This document shows, piece after piece, positions 16,515 to 24,817 of a DNA stretch of 64,000 nt. Every line of letters begins with the position of its first letter. The stretch's first letter is position 1. Location of the stretch: positions 62,001 to 126,000 of the forward strand of contig CANRGJ010000004.1 in NCBI GenBank assembly GCA_947630175.1, in the 5' to 3' direction. The stretch comes from an uncultured Ruminiclostridium sp. (GTDB lineage Bacteria; Bacillota; Clostridia; Oscillospirales; Ruminococcaceae). Both the position numbers and the translations under genes were made by a program. Below the pieces are notes generated by a model that worked only from the letters and a program-made list of their open reading frames with translations, did no database searches and had not been told where the DNA came from.

Positions 16515-17039
16515 TTAATCCCTTTCGGGTTCGAGTATGGCGTAATTTCCGTCGTCGCGGCGGTAAACTACGTTCACTTCCCCGCTGTCAGCGTTTTTGA
16601 ACATAAAGAAGCTGTGTCCAAGCATATTCATCTGCAAAATAGCCTCCTCAGCGTTCATGGGACGAAGGGTGAATTTTTTGTGTCTGATTATCTCATAGCG
16701 CTGCTGCTCTTCCATGGAATCGTCGTATTGATCTGCAAAAGCGTTTTCACGCAGGCTTTTTTCCACCTTTGTCTTATTTTTTCTAATCTGGCGGATTATT
16801 TTATCTATGCAAGCGTCAAGGGCATCTTCCTTGTCGGCGGCTCTCTGCTCAGCACGGAAGAACATATTGGAATACGTTACCGTAAGCTCTATCGTTATTT
16901 CGTCCTTAAAGGCGGACATCACTATCTTTGCGTCGGCTTCATCTCCGAAAAAGCGGTCCAGCTTTTTGAGCTTTTTCTCCGCATAATCGGCAAAAGTCTG
17001 ATTGACCTGCATTTTCTTGGCTGTGAGCTGTAATTTCAT
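16515..17039 (-). CDS. hpf: Ribosome hibernation promoting factor, long form
   Basis: 174 residues from ATG 17037-17039 with AAAGGAGG upstream. The N-terminal S30AE domain (about 1-100, MKLQLTAKKMQVNQTFADYAEKK at the start) binds the 30S decoding region. The C-terminal domain (about 118-174, with RHKKFTLRPMNAEEAILQMN and FFMFKNADSGEVNVVYRR) dimerises 70S ribosomes. Having both domains marks the long HPF that makes 100S particles in stationary phase. It has its own extended -10 promoter. Confidence 0.95.
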   Translation of the reverse strand: MKLQLTAKKMQVNQTFADYAEKKLKKLDRFFGDEADAKIVMSAFKDEITIELTVTYSNMFFRAEQRAADKEDALDACIDKIIRQIRKNKTKVEKSLRENAFADQYDDSMEEQQRYEIIRHKKFTLRPMNAEEAILQMNMLGHSFFMFKNADSGEVNVVYRRDDGNYAILEPERD

Positions 17040-17102
17040 AGTTTTTCCTCCTTTGTAAAGGGATACGTCAGATTTGAAAACAATTGCTGTTTCCTTGTAC
17101 AT

Positions 17103-17131
17103 ATTATAGCATACAACAATAATTTTTACAA
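17103..17131 (-). promoter_or_regulatory. Promoter of hpf
   Basis: Minus strand TTGTAA (17126-17131), 17 bases, TATAAT (17103-17108) with an extended TGC. Confidence 0.75.
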
Positions 17132-17203
17132 TAGTTTTTGCACAAAATTAACAAAATTATGTGATTTTTGTTTCTGAACAAAGTATTTCCGACAAAACAA
17201 AAA

Positions 17204-17240
17204 ACGGGAGGCTGAATGCTTCCCGTTTCTTGTTTTATTA
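17204..17240 (-). terminator. Terminator after the first HPr-like gene
   Basis: AAACGGGAAG and CTTCCCGTTT-type arms (ACGGGA-GGCTGAATGC-TTCCCGT on the plus strand) with a T-run on the minus side. It ends the HPr-like transcript before hpf's promoter. Confidence 0.6.
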
Positions 17241-17249
17241 TGTTTGATT

Positions 17250-17480
17250 TTAGTCTACTATGTAGTTTGCAAGGTCTGCCTTAACAAGGTCGGCGTCATC
17301 TGTGTGAGCCTTCAATACAAGCTCCTTGGAAAGGTCGATGCTGAAGATACCCATTATGGACTTTGCGTCGATTGCATATCTTCCTGAAATGAGATCCACG
17401 TCAAAATCATACTTGGTGACTGTGTTGACGAACTTCTTTACATCGTCAATGGTAGTAATTTTTACTTTGAATTCAACCAT
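17250..17480 (-). CDS. HPr-like protein without the active-site histidine
   Basis: 76 residues, close to HPr length (about 85). The second half matches HPr around its regulatory serine: DAKSIMGIFSIDLSKEL with Ser41 in the place of Ser46. The segment where HPr has its phosphate-accepting His15 (GIHARPA) reads KITTIDDVKKF here, with no His. It therefore cannot pass phosphate in the sugar PTS in the normal way. It may act as a Crh-like partner controlled by HPr kinase, if Ser41 is phosphorylated. AGGAGG precedes the ATG. A paralogue lies 154 bases upstream. Confidence 0.8.
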   Translation of the reverse strand: MVEFKVKITTIDDVKKFVNTVTKYDFDVDLISGRYAIDAKSIMGIFSIDLSKELVLKAHTDDADLVKADLANYIVD

Positions 17481-17564
17481 AACAAAATCCTCCTTTTATT
17501 TGGCTATGCTTTGTACAAACGTTGAAATCTGTTACATCACATTGCCTTTGATCTTCACAAGTAT

Positions 17565-17593
17565 ATGGTAACAAATTTCAATTTAAATTGCAA
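17565..17593 (-). promoter_or_regulatory. Candidate promoter of the first HPr-like gene
   Basis: Minus strand TTGCAA (17588-17593), 17 bases, TACCAT (17565-17570). Confidence 0.5.
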
Positions 17594-17634
17594 GCGGTTT
17601 TTTGAAAATATTTTCTTTTGTATGAAATTTTTGT

Positions 17635-17865
17635 TCAATCTACCAAAAATTTGCCTATACGCTCCAAATAATCGTTGTAATTATCCGAATAAATCGTAAG
17701 ATCAAGCTTCTTTCCCGTGTCCAGCGTGAACAGTCCGATAAGACTTCTGGGGTTCACCTTATAGTTTCCTGTTGAAAGATCAGCGGAAAGGTCGTACATA
17801 CAGGTTATCCTGTTGAACTCCTTTATGTCCTCAAAGGAGGACAAAGCGATTTTTACATTTTTCAA
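17635..17865 (-). CDS. Second HPr-like protein without the active-site histidine
   Basis: 76 residues, the same length as its neighbour. It keeps the serine region (NPRSLIGLFTLDTGKKL, Ser41) and lacks any His in the His15 region (ALSSFEDIKEFN). The two proteins share a D-x-S-x-G-x-Y pattern before the Ser segment but differ elsewhere, so the duplication is old. It has its own promoter, divergent from mtaB. A regulatory role is inferred from the family; no PTS gene is present in the window. Confidence 0.75.
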   Translation of the reverse strand: MKNVKIALSSFEDIKEFNRITCMYDLSADLSTGNYKVNPRSLIGLFTLDTGKKLDLTIYSDNYNDYLERIGKFLVD

Positions 17866-17946
17866 TTAAAACGCCTTCTTTTGTTTTTTATTTTTCAGGA
17901 CATAGTTTTTGTATGTAAAAATATGTCGACGTATGTCCACGCATAT

Positions 17947-17974
17947 ATAATAGCACTTTAAAAATTATTGTCAA
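17947..17974 (-). promoter_or_regulatory. Promoter of the second HPr-like gene
   Basis: Minus strand TTGACA (17969-17974), 16 bases, TATTAT (17947-17952), extended TGC. It lies back to back with the mtaB promoter. Confidence 0.7.
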
Positions 17975-17981
17975 GAAGAAA

Positions 17982-18010
17982 TTGAAAATTTTTTCAATAT
18001 ATTGTATAAT
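17982..18010 (+). promoter_or_regulatory. Promoter of mtaB
   Basis: TTGAAA (17982-17987), 17 bases, TATAAT (18005-18010), about 41 bases before the start. Confidence 0.75.
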
Positions 18011-18051
18011 GAGTTTAACGAACAAACAATTTTAAAGGTCGGGAAGGCAAA

Positions 18052-19335
18052 ATGAAATTTCTGGTAATTACTCAGGGGTGCAAGGTAAATCACTGCGACA
18101 GTGACAACATTTCCCAGAATATGATAAAAAGCGGTCATTCGCCTGTTTTGGAGGGCGAAGAGCCTGATATTATAATAATGAACTCCTGCACGGTCACTCA
18201 AACCAGCGATAAAAAAGGGGCGAGGATACTTTCTAAAATGAGAAAGGAATTTCCAAGCGCCGTTATCGTGCTTACAGGGTGCTATCCGCAGGCTTTTCCC
18301 GATGAGGCGGGCAAAAACAAAGACGCCGATATAATCGTAGGAAACGCCGCAAAAGATGATATTCCAAGGCTTGTGGAGGAATTTATGAAAAAAGGAGAAA
18401 CCGCCTGTGAAATAAAGGAACACGGCAGGCTGTTTGAGGAAAGCGGTGAATTTGCACACAGCGATAACACGAGAGCGTACATCAAGATAGAGGACGGGTG
18501 CAACAGATTTTGCTCTTACTGCATAATTCCGTATGCAAGGGGACGGGTGAGGTCGAAAAGTCTTGAAAGGATAGCAGCGGAGGCGAAGTTTCACGGTGAG
18601 GACGGGCATAAGGAGATCGTTCTGACAGGGATAAATCTTTCCTGTTACGGCAGCGATATAGGGCTGACTTTGTATGACGCTGTGAAAACGGCAGCGGACG
18701 AGCCGTTGATAGAAAGAGTAAGGCTTTCTTCCCTTGAGCCTGAGCTGCTGGACAAGGAGATGATAAAAAAGCTGTCAACTGTGGAAAAGCTGTGTCCGCA
18801 TTTTCATCTGTCGCTACAAAGCGGGTGTTCACAGACACTTAAAAGAATGAACAGACATTATGATGCTGGGGAATATAGGGGCATTGTAAATGACCTGAGA
18901 GAAGCGTTTCCCGACTGCGGCATAACCACCGACGTTATGGTGGGATTTGCAGGAGAAACGGAGGAAGAGTTTGAAAGCTCGCTGGAATTTGTGAAGAGCA
19001 TAGGATTTGCAAAGGTTCACGTGTTCACATATTCGGTGCGTCCGGGAACAGCGGCGGCGAAAATGGAAAATCAAGTCAGCGATGAAATAAAAGAAAAAAG
19101 ATACAAAATAATGAGCGAAGCCGCTGAAAATTCAAGACAGAATTTTTGGAAAAACAGTGTGGGGAGCGTTCACAAGGTGCTTATTGAGCGCAGGACTTCA
19201 CCTGATTTTATCAACGGGTACACGGAAAATTATATCCCTGTGAGGATATACGGCGGGACTGCAAAAAGGCACGATATTATAGCAGTGAAAATTACCGATG
19301 TAAAAAAGGAATATTGCATAGGGCAAACATTGTGA
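18052..19335 (+). CDS. mtaB: tRNA t6A37 methylthiotransferase MtaB
   Basis: 427 residues. It adds a methylthio group to t6A at position 37 of ANN-decoding tRNAs. The N-terminal MTTase domain holds the first cluster cysteines (Cys10, Cys46, Cys77). The radical-SAM motif CNRFCSYC gives Cys150, 154 and 157. LSLQSGCSQTLKRMNRHY and TDVMVGFAGETEEEF are typical of the radical-SAM core, and a C-terminal TRAM-like domain follows (about 365-427). The N-terminus TQGCKVNHCDS points to MtaB rather than MiaB or RimO. Confidence 0.94.
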   Translation: MKFLVITQGCKVNHCDSDNISQNMIKSGHSPVLEGEEPDIIIMNSCTVTQTSDKKGARILSKMRKEFPSAVIVLTGCYPQAFPDEAGKNKDADIIVGNAAKDDIPRLVEEFMKKGETACEIKEHGRLFEESGEFAHSDNTRAYIKIEDGCNRFCSYCIIPYARGRVRSKSLERIAAEAKFHGEDGHKEIVLTGINLSCYGSDIGLTLYDAVKTAADEPLIERVRLSSLEPELLDKEMIKKLSTVEKLCPHFHLSLQSGCSQTLKRMNRHYDAGEYRGIVNDLREAFPDCGITTDVMVGFAGETEEEFESSLEFVKSIGFAKVHVFTYSVRPGTAAAKMENQVSDEIKEKRYKIMSEAAENSRQNFWKNSVGSVHKVLIERRTSPDFINGYTENYIPVRIYGGTAKRHDIIAVKITDVKKEYCIGQTL

Positions 19336-19341
19336 AACCCC

Positions 19342-19370
19342 TTGAAAAATACCGCAAAATGAATTATAAT
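19342..19370 (+). promoter_or_regulatory. Promoter of purL
   Basis: TTGAAA (19342-19347), 17 bases, TATAAT (19365-19370). The leader is only about 35 bases, so no purine riboswitch fits. Confidence 0.7.
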
Positions 19371-19410
19371 TAAATAAGTATTGAAACAAAAAAGAAAGGA
19401 ATAAATCATC

Positions 19411-22400
19411 ATGGCTGTTTACCGAATTTATGTGGAGAAAAAGAAAGAGTACAATATAGACGGAAAGGCGGTTTTAGAGGATATCCGCACCGCTTTGAGG
19501 ATCGACGGAGTTAAGAACGTCCGTATCATAAACAGATACGACGCAGAAGAAATTTCAGAGGAAAATTTTGAAAGGGCGATACCCACTGTGTTCAGTGAAC
19601 CGCCTGTTGACGATATATACAGAGAGTTTCCCGATTTTTCAAAGGGAGAGCGTGTATTTGCCGTGGAGTTTTTGCCCGGGCAATTCGACCAGAGAGCAGA
19701 CAGCGCTGCGCAGTGCATACAAATGCTGTGTCAGGGGGACAGACCCACTGTAAAATATGCTAAAATTTACGTTCTTGAGGGGAATATCTCAGACGAGGAT
19801 TTCGCAAAGATAAAGCATTATCTTATAAACGCCGTGGAATCAAGAGAGTGCGGATTTGAGAAGTATGATACGCTGAAGATAAAGTATGATATTCCCACTG
19901 CTGTGGCTACGCTTGACGGATTTCTCGATCTTGACAAAAACGGACTTGCAGACTTTATCAAAAAATACGGGCTTGCTATGGACGAGGACGATATAAAGTT
20001 CTGTCAGGATTATTTCAAGAGCGAAAATCGCTGTCCTACCATCACCGAGATACGTATGATAGATACATACTGGAGCGACCACTGCCGTCATACTACGTTC
20101 GGTACGATAATAGACGGCGCTGATATAAAAGCGGACTACATAGCTGAAACCTACAAGGAATATAAGATAGACCGTGAGGAGTTGGGCAGAGGTAATAAGC
20201 CTGTCTGCCTTATGGATATTGCTACGCTGGCGGCTAAAAAGCTGAAAGCGGACGGACTGCTCCCCGACCTTGACGAGAGCGAGGAGATAAACGCCTGCTC
20301 CGTCAAGATAACCGTTGACGTAAACGGCGAGGATCAGCAGTGGCTTTTGATGTTCAAGAATGAAACGCATAATCACCCCACTGAGATAGAGCCTTTCGGC
20401 GGCGCTGCTACCTGCCTTGGCGGCGCTATTCGCGACCCGCTGTCGGGACGTTCATTCGTTTATCAGGCGATGAGAGTTACGGGAGCGTCAGACCCGCTTT
20501 TGCCTGTGGCTGACACTATTCCCGGAAAGCTCCCGCCAAGAAAGATAACCACCACCGCCGCCGCAGGATATTCCTCCTACGGCAACCAGATAGGTCTGGC
20601 GACAGGTCACGTAGCCGAGATATATCACCCAGGATATATGGCAAAGAGAATGGAGATAGGAGCTGTTATCGGCGCTGCCCCCATAGAAAACGTAAGGCGT
20701 GAAAGACCTGCTCCCGGAGATATTATCATTTTGTTGGGCGGAAAAACAGGGCGTGACGGCTGCGGCGGAGCGACAGGCTCCTCAAAATCCCACAGTGTTG
20801 AGAGCCTTGAGACCTGCGGCGCTGAGGTACAGAAGGGCAACGCTCCCGAAGAAAGAAAACTTCAGAGATTGTTCAGAAATCCTGAGGCTACAACGCTTAT
20901 AAAGCGCTGCAACGACTTTGGTGCAGGCGGCGTTTCCGTTGCAATCGGCGAGCTTGCGGACGGGCTTGAAATAGACTTAAACGCAGTTCCCAAAAAATAT
21001 GACGGTCTGGACGGCACGGAGCTTGCTATTTCCGAATCCCAGGAGAGAATGGCAGTTGTTGTTGAAAAGGAAAATGCGGATAAATTCATCGCACTTGCTT
21101 ACAGCGAAAACCTTGAAGCTACGCCTGTGGCGGTAGTTAAAGCTGAACCCTGCCTTAAAATGATGTGGAACGGAAAGACGATATGCGATATTTCCCGTGA
21201 ATTCCTCAATTCAAACGGTGCGGAGAAGCATACGACAGTGGCTGTTCCCTGCCCCGAGGTCGATTATTCAACAGGAAGAAAGAACAGCAAAAAGGACTGG
21301 GAAGAGCTGGTTTCCGATCTTAACATCTGCTCTCAGAAGGGTCTTATCCAGCGCTTTGACAGCACGATAGGCGCTGCCACCGTGCTTATGCCCTTCAGCG
21401 GAAAAACTCAGCAGACGCCTGTTCAGGCTATGGCGGCGAAGATACCCGTTATCGGCGGAGATACAAATACCGCGTCAATAATGGGCTGGGGCTTCAATCC
21501 CGCAATAAGCACGCAGTCGCCCTATCACGGTGCGGTGCTGGCGGTCGTGGAAAGTATCGCAAAAGTAGTTGCGGCGGGCGGCTCGGCAAAGAAATGCTGG
21601 CTCACGTTCCAGGAATATTTTGAAAGAACGCAGAACGAGCCTTCCCGCTGGGGAAAACCGTTTGCCGCTTTGCTTGGCGCTTATAAGGCGCAGCTTGAAT
21701 TGCAGTGCGGCGCTATCGGCGGCAAGGACTCAATGTCGGGTACGTTCGAGCATATAGACGTTCCGCCTACGCTGGTTTCATTTGCAGTTTCCACCGCAAA
21801 GGCGGACAAGGTGATAAGCGCAGAGTTCAAACTGCCGTACAGCAAGCTGTACTATATCAGCCCCGCTTATGATGAAAACAAGCTGCCTGATTTTGATAGC
21901 GTTAAGTATGTGTTTGACGTTGTGGAAAAGGCTGTTGCAGACAGAAAGGCTATTTCAGTATGGTCTGTTGCGGCAGGCGGTATTGCAGAGGGAATTTTCA
22001 AAATGTCCCTTGGCAACAGGATAGGTGCAAAATTAAACGGACTTGACGATGAAACGCTGTTCACTCCATGCTACGGCGGATTTATCATTGAGGCGGCAGG
22101 TGAAATCGAAAATGCGCAGCTTATCGGTGAAACTATTGAGGAATACAAGATAATATGCGGCGACGTGGTGCTTGATATAGCGGAGCTTGAAGAGAAATGG
22201 AACGGAAAGCTGGAGCCGATATTTAAAAATACCACCGACGATAAGTCCAATCCCGAAGAAATACGCTATGAAAAGGGCTGTGAGATCTCGTGTGCCGCAG
22301 TCAACAAAAAGGCAGAGCCTAAAATACTTATTCCCGTATTCCCCGGAACTAACGGCGAATACGATATGGCTGACGCATTCAACAGGTGCGGAGGAAAATC

Positions 22401-23115
22401 TGAGATCTTCGTTATCAAAAACCTTAATGCTTCCGCTATGGAGGAATCGGTAAACGAATTTGCAAGGCTTATAGGCGAAAGTCAGATAATTGCAGTTCCG
22501 GGTGGATTCAGCGGAGGCGACGAGCCTGAGGGTTCGGGAAAATTCATCAACGCCTTCTTCAGAAATCCCAAGGTTAAGGACGCTGTAAACGATATGCTTT
22601 ACAGAAGGGACGGACTTATGCTTGGTATCTGTAACGGTTTCCAGGCGCTGATAAAGCTGGGGCTGGTTCCGTTCGGAGAAATAAGACCGCTGTCCGCTGA
22701 AAGCCCAACGCTTACGTTCAACACAATAGGCAGACACCAGTCGCAGCTTGTTTATACAAAGATATGCACAAACAAATCTCCCTGGCTTGCAGGGTGCAAG
22801 GTGGGAGAAACATACACTGTGCCTATTTCTCACGGTGAAGGCAGATTTGTGGCAAGCGAGGAAGTAATAAAGGGTCTTATCGAAAACGGGCAGGTAGCTA
22901 CGCAATACGTTGACCTGGTGGGCAAGCCCGCTATGGACCTTGCTTACAATCCAAACGGCTCTATGTACGCTATCGAGGGCATTATTTCTCCTGACGGACG
23001 CGTATTCGGAAAGATGGGTCACAGCGAACGTATCAGCGACGAGAGATGTGCTGTTAACGTGGACGGAAATAAGATGATGCCTATATTCAGAAGCGGGGTC
23101 GAGTATTTTAAGTGA
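19411..23115 (+). CDS. purL: Phosphoribosylformylglycinamidine synthase, single chain
   Basis: 1234 residues. It turns FGAR, glutamine and ATP into FGAM in purine synthesis. The single chain joins what Bacillus makes as PurS, PurL and PurQ: a PurS-like N-terminus (about 1-90), two AIR-synthetase-type halves (FKNETHNHPTEIEPFGGAATCLGGAIRD near 325), and a class-I glutaminase end. Its nucleophile is Cys1074 in LGICNGFQ, with SHGEGRF as the His/Glu part of the triad. GAAAGGAAT precedes the ATG. A small unknown gene starts one base after its stop. Confidence 0.96.
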   Translation: MAVYRIYVEKKKEYNIDGKAVLEDIRTALRIDGVKNVRIINRYDAEEISEENFERAIPTVFSEPPVDDIYREFPDFSKGERVFAVEFLPGQFDQRADSAAQCIQMLCQGDRPTVKYAKIYVLEGNISDEDFAKIKHYLINAVESRECGFEKYDTLKIKYDIPTAVATLDGFLDLDKNGLADFIKKYGLAMDEDDIKFCQDYFKSENRCPTITEIRMIDTYWSDHCRHTTFGTIIDGADIKADYIAETYKEYKIDREELGRGNKPVCLMDIATLAAKKLKADGLLPDLDESEEINACSVKITVDVNGEDQQWLLMFKNETHNHPTEIEPFGGAATCLGGAIRDPLSGRSFVYQAMRVTGASDPLLPVADTIPGKLPPRKITTTAAAGYSSYGNQIGLATGHVAEIYHPGYMAKRMEIGAVIGAAPIENVRRERPAPGDIIILLGGKTGRDGCGGATGSSKSHSVESLETCGAEVQKGNAPEERKLQRLFRNPEATTLIKRCNDFGAGGVSVAIGELADGLEIDLNAVPKKYDGLDGTELAISESQERMAVVVEKENADKFIALAYSENLEATPVAVVKAEPCLKMMWNGKTICDISREFLNSNGAEKHTTVAVPCPEVDYSTGRKNSKKDWEELVSDLNICSQKGLIQRFDSTIGAATVLMPFSGKTQQTPVQAMAAKIPVIGGDTNTASIMGWGFNPAISTQSPYHGAVLAVVESIAKVVAAGGSAKKCWLTFQEYFERTQNEPSRWGKPFAALLGAYKAQLELQCGAIGGKDSMSGTFEHIDVPPTLVSFAVSTAKADKVISAEFKLPYSKLYYISPAYDENKLPDFDSVKYVFDVVEKAVADRKAISVWSVAAGGIAEGIFKMSLGNRIGAKLNGLDDETLFTPCYGGFIIEAAGEIENAQLIGETIEEYKIICGDVVLDIAELEEKWNGKLEPIFKNTTDDKSNPEEIRYEKGCEISCAAVNKKAEPKILIPVFPGTNGEYDMADAFNRCGGKSEIFVIKNLNASAMEESVNEFARLIGESQIIAVPGGFSGGDEPEGSGKFINAFFRNPKVKDAVNDMLYRRDGLMLGICNGFQALIKLGLVPFGEIRPLSAESPTLTFNTIGRHQSQLVYTKICTNKSPWLAGCKVGETYTVPISHGEGRFVASEEVIKGLIENGQVATQYVDLVGKPAMDLAYNPNGSMYAIEGIISPDGRVFGKMGHSERISDERCAVNVDGNKMMPIFRSGVEYFK

Positions 23116-23116
23116 T

Positions 23117-23611
23117 ATGATCTGTAAATTAGGCAAAAACCTGCTTGACGTTGATGTTGAATCCACAAAACGATTTTATAATAACGCCAATATAATTACC
23201 AACAGCTGCAATTGTGACGGGTGCAATAATTTTGTGTCGGGAACTGACAAACTGCCCGGTGAAGTTTTACTCTTTTTTTCACAATTCGGAATAAACATAA
23301 ATAAGCCTGCGGAAATTTTTGTGAATTGTGCAGAGGATAACGGAAAATCATTGTTTTATGCGGGATTTTACCATATCTGCGGAAAAATGTTATCTGAAAC
23401 CGATTGCTGGAAAAGTTATACAGATCTCAAAGGCTCAACGGCATATTCTATTTGCGATGAAAATTTGTATTTCGTTACAGAAGATCTTTCGGTCGGATTT
23501 TCAAAAAATATCAATTTAAAAGAAAAAGATTTTCCAATGCCAATCATTCAGATGGAAATATTGTTTCATCATTTTCCTTGGACGTTGAATAAAGAAAATA
23601 AGTTTCGGTGA
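23117..23611 (+). CDS. Unknown protein with a CxCxxCxN motif
   Basis: 164 residues; no family recognised. A short motif ITNSCNCDGCNNF holds Cys31, Cys33 and Cys36, close enough to bind a metal. The rest is a soluble alpha/beta-looking protein ending in a basic tail, without signal or membrane segment. It starts one base after the purL stop with no clear separate ribosome site, so it is probably translated by coupling. Its base composition is more AT-rich than purL. A link to purine synthesis is only positional. Confidence 0.65.
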   Translation: MICKLGKNLLDVDVESTKRFYNNANIITNSCNCDGCNNFVSGTDKLPGEVLLFFSQFGININKPAEIFVNCAEDNGKSLFYAGFYHICGKMLSETDCWKSYTDLKGSTAYSICDENLYFVTEDLSVGFSKNINLKEKDFPMPIIQMEILFHHFPWTLNKENKFR

Positions 23612-23718
23612 CAAACGGAGTTGATGAATACGGCTTGCCTTTGATGAAAAAAAAGCAGTATATAAATCAATAGTTAGTTTTTATGAGCGAGTTCGGCTTT
23701 GATAAGGAGAAAAATTAA

Positions 23719-24212
23719 ATGGACAAATACATCATTAAAATGATGGAAAGCGAAGATGAAATAAACGGCAAGGGGTATGTCATTATAAGTCCTGGCACGA
23801 AACTTACAAAGACCTTGTGGACCCCGCATATAACGAACAGCTCACACTTAAAAAATGTACAGATATTGCGCACAAGTGGTCTGACAATATTATTGTTGCG
23901 AAAGACGGAGAGAAAGTGGTGGGCTTTGCAGGATACGGTCCCTATCGTGATGATACGCTTCCCTCGCATGGTGAGGTTTTTGCGATTTATGTACTTGAAG
24001 AATATCAAGGGCGAAAAATCGGATATGAACTGATGAATACCGCACTTGCCAATCTGTCTGATTATAAAAAAATTGCCGTTTGGGTGCTGAAAGGAAATGA
24101 AAAAGCAATCAGCTTCTATAAAAGATACGGATTTCACTTTGACGGAACAGAAGCGGAAATCGTTCTCGGTACGTCCAATACAAAAGTAAGAATGATTTAT
24201 GAAAGAGGCTGA
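23719..24212 (+). pseudogene. GNAT acetyltransferase with a frameshift
   Basis: The first 20 codons (DKYIIKMMESEDEINGKGY) and the frame from 23781 (HYKSWHETYKDLVDPAYNEQ) join into one normal GNAT N-terminus if one base is restored at about 23779-23781. The second frame goes on with the acetyl-CoA motif EEYQGRKIGYELM and the typical ISFYKRYGF end. AAGGAGAAA precedes the first ATG. As written the gene gives only a 104-residue nonsense product, or a shortened one from GTG 23817. A sequencing error is possible. Confidence 0.8.
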
Positions 24213-24228
24213 ACAAGTTTAATTGTAC

Positions 24229-24270
24229 CCAATTAATTTTCTGAAATAATTTAATAAAATTAAATGCACA
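24229..24270 (+). repeat. Leader repeat, upstream copy
   Basis: About 40 bases (CCAAT ... AATTTAATAAAATTAAATGCACA) resemble 24763-24802 in front of fucI at roughly 80 percent. Confidence 0.5.
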
Positions 24271-24283
24271 GAGAGAATATATA

Positions 24284-24751
24284 ATGGAAATTCGGAAATT
24301 TCAGGAAAAAGACGCAGAGGAAGTTTCTACGCTGATCACAACGACGCTCCGCACTGTGAATATCAAGGACTATTCCTCGGAGTATATTGAAAGCAATGTC
24401 AACTGCTTGCAGCCTGAAGATATTTTAAAGCGGGCGGCACAGACGCATTTTTACGTCGTATGTGACAGTGGAAAGATCGTCGGGTGTGGTGCGATCGGCT
24501 CGTATTGGGGCAGAACAGATGAAAGCAGTCTGTTTACCATATTTGTATTGCCCGAATATCAGAGGCGGGGTATCGGCAGGCGTATCATTCAAATGCTGGA
24601 ACAGGACGATTATTTCTTGAGGGCGAAACGCATAGAAATACCTGCCTCTATTACCGCAACACCATTTTATCTTAAAATGGGATACGGCTATAAAAACGGG
24701 ATAACCGAGCCTGATACTGAAGGACTGCTGCGGTTGGAGAAGTTTCGCTGA
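24284..24751 (+). CDS. GNAT-family N-acetyltransferase
   Basis: 155 residues, a single GNAT domain. The acetyl-CoA loop is LPEYQRRGIGRRII (about 96-109), after a beta strand SSLFTIFVL, and the closing part ATPFYLKMGY is normal. The acceptor is unknown. AGAGAG upstream is a weak ribosome site. It sits between a frameshifted GNAT gene and fucI, and its leader resembles the fucI leader, which suggests insertion or duplication here. Confidence 0.88.
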   Translation: MEIRKFQEKDAEEVSTLITTTLRTVNIKDYSSEYIESNVNCLQPEDILKRAAQTHFYVVCDSGKIVGCGAIGSYWGRTDESSLFTIFVLPEYQRRGIGRRIIQMLEQDDYFLRAKRIEIPASITATPFYLKMGYGYKNGITEPDTEGLLRLEKFR

Positions 24752-24762
24752 ATTTTGGCTTA

Positions 24763-24802
24763 CCAATAAAATTTCAAAAAATTTAATAAAATCAAATACA
24801 CA
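24763..24802 (+). repeat. Leader repeat, copy before fucI
   Basis: Partner of 24229-24270; contains AATTTAATAAAATCAAATACACA just upstream of the fucI AGGAGG. Confidence 0.5.
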
Positions 24803-24817
24803 AGGAGGACTAAACAA

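Noticed and set aside
16500-17033. A 177-codon plus-strand frame opposite hpf
   Set aside because: hpf has both family domains, a ribosome site and a promoter on the minus strand.
19336-19410. Purine riboswitch before purL
   Set aside because: The promoter leaves only about 35 bases of leader, too short for an aptamer, and no matching core is seen.
22033-23166. A 377-codon open frame opposite purL
   Set aside because: The plus strand is an intact PurL glutaminase domain; the antisense frame has no family features and no ribosome site.
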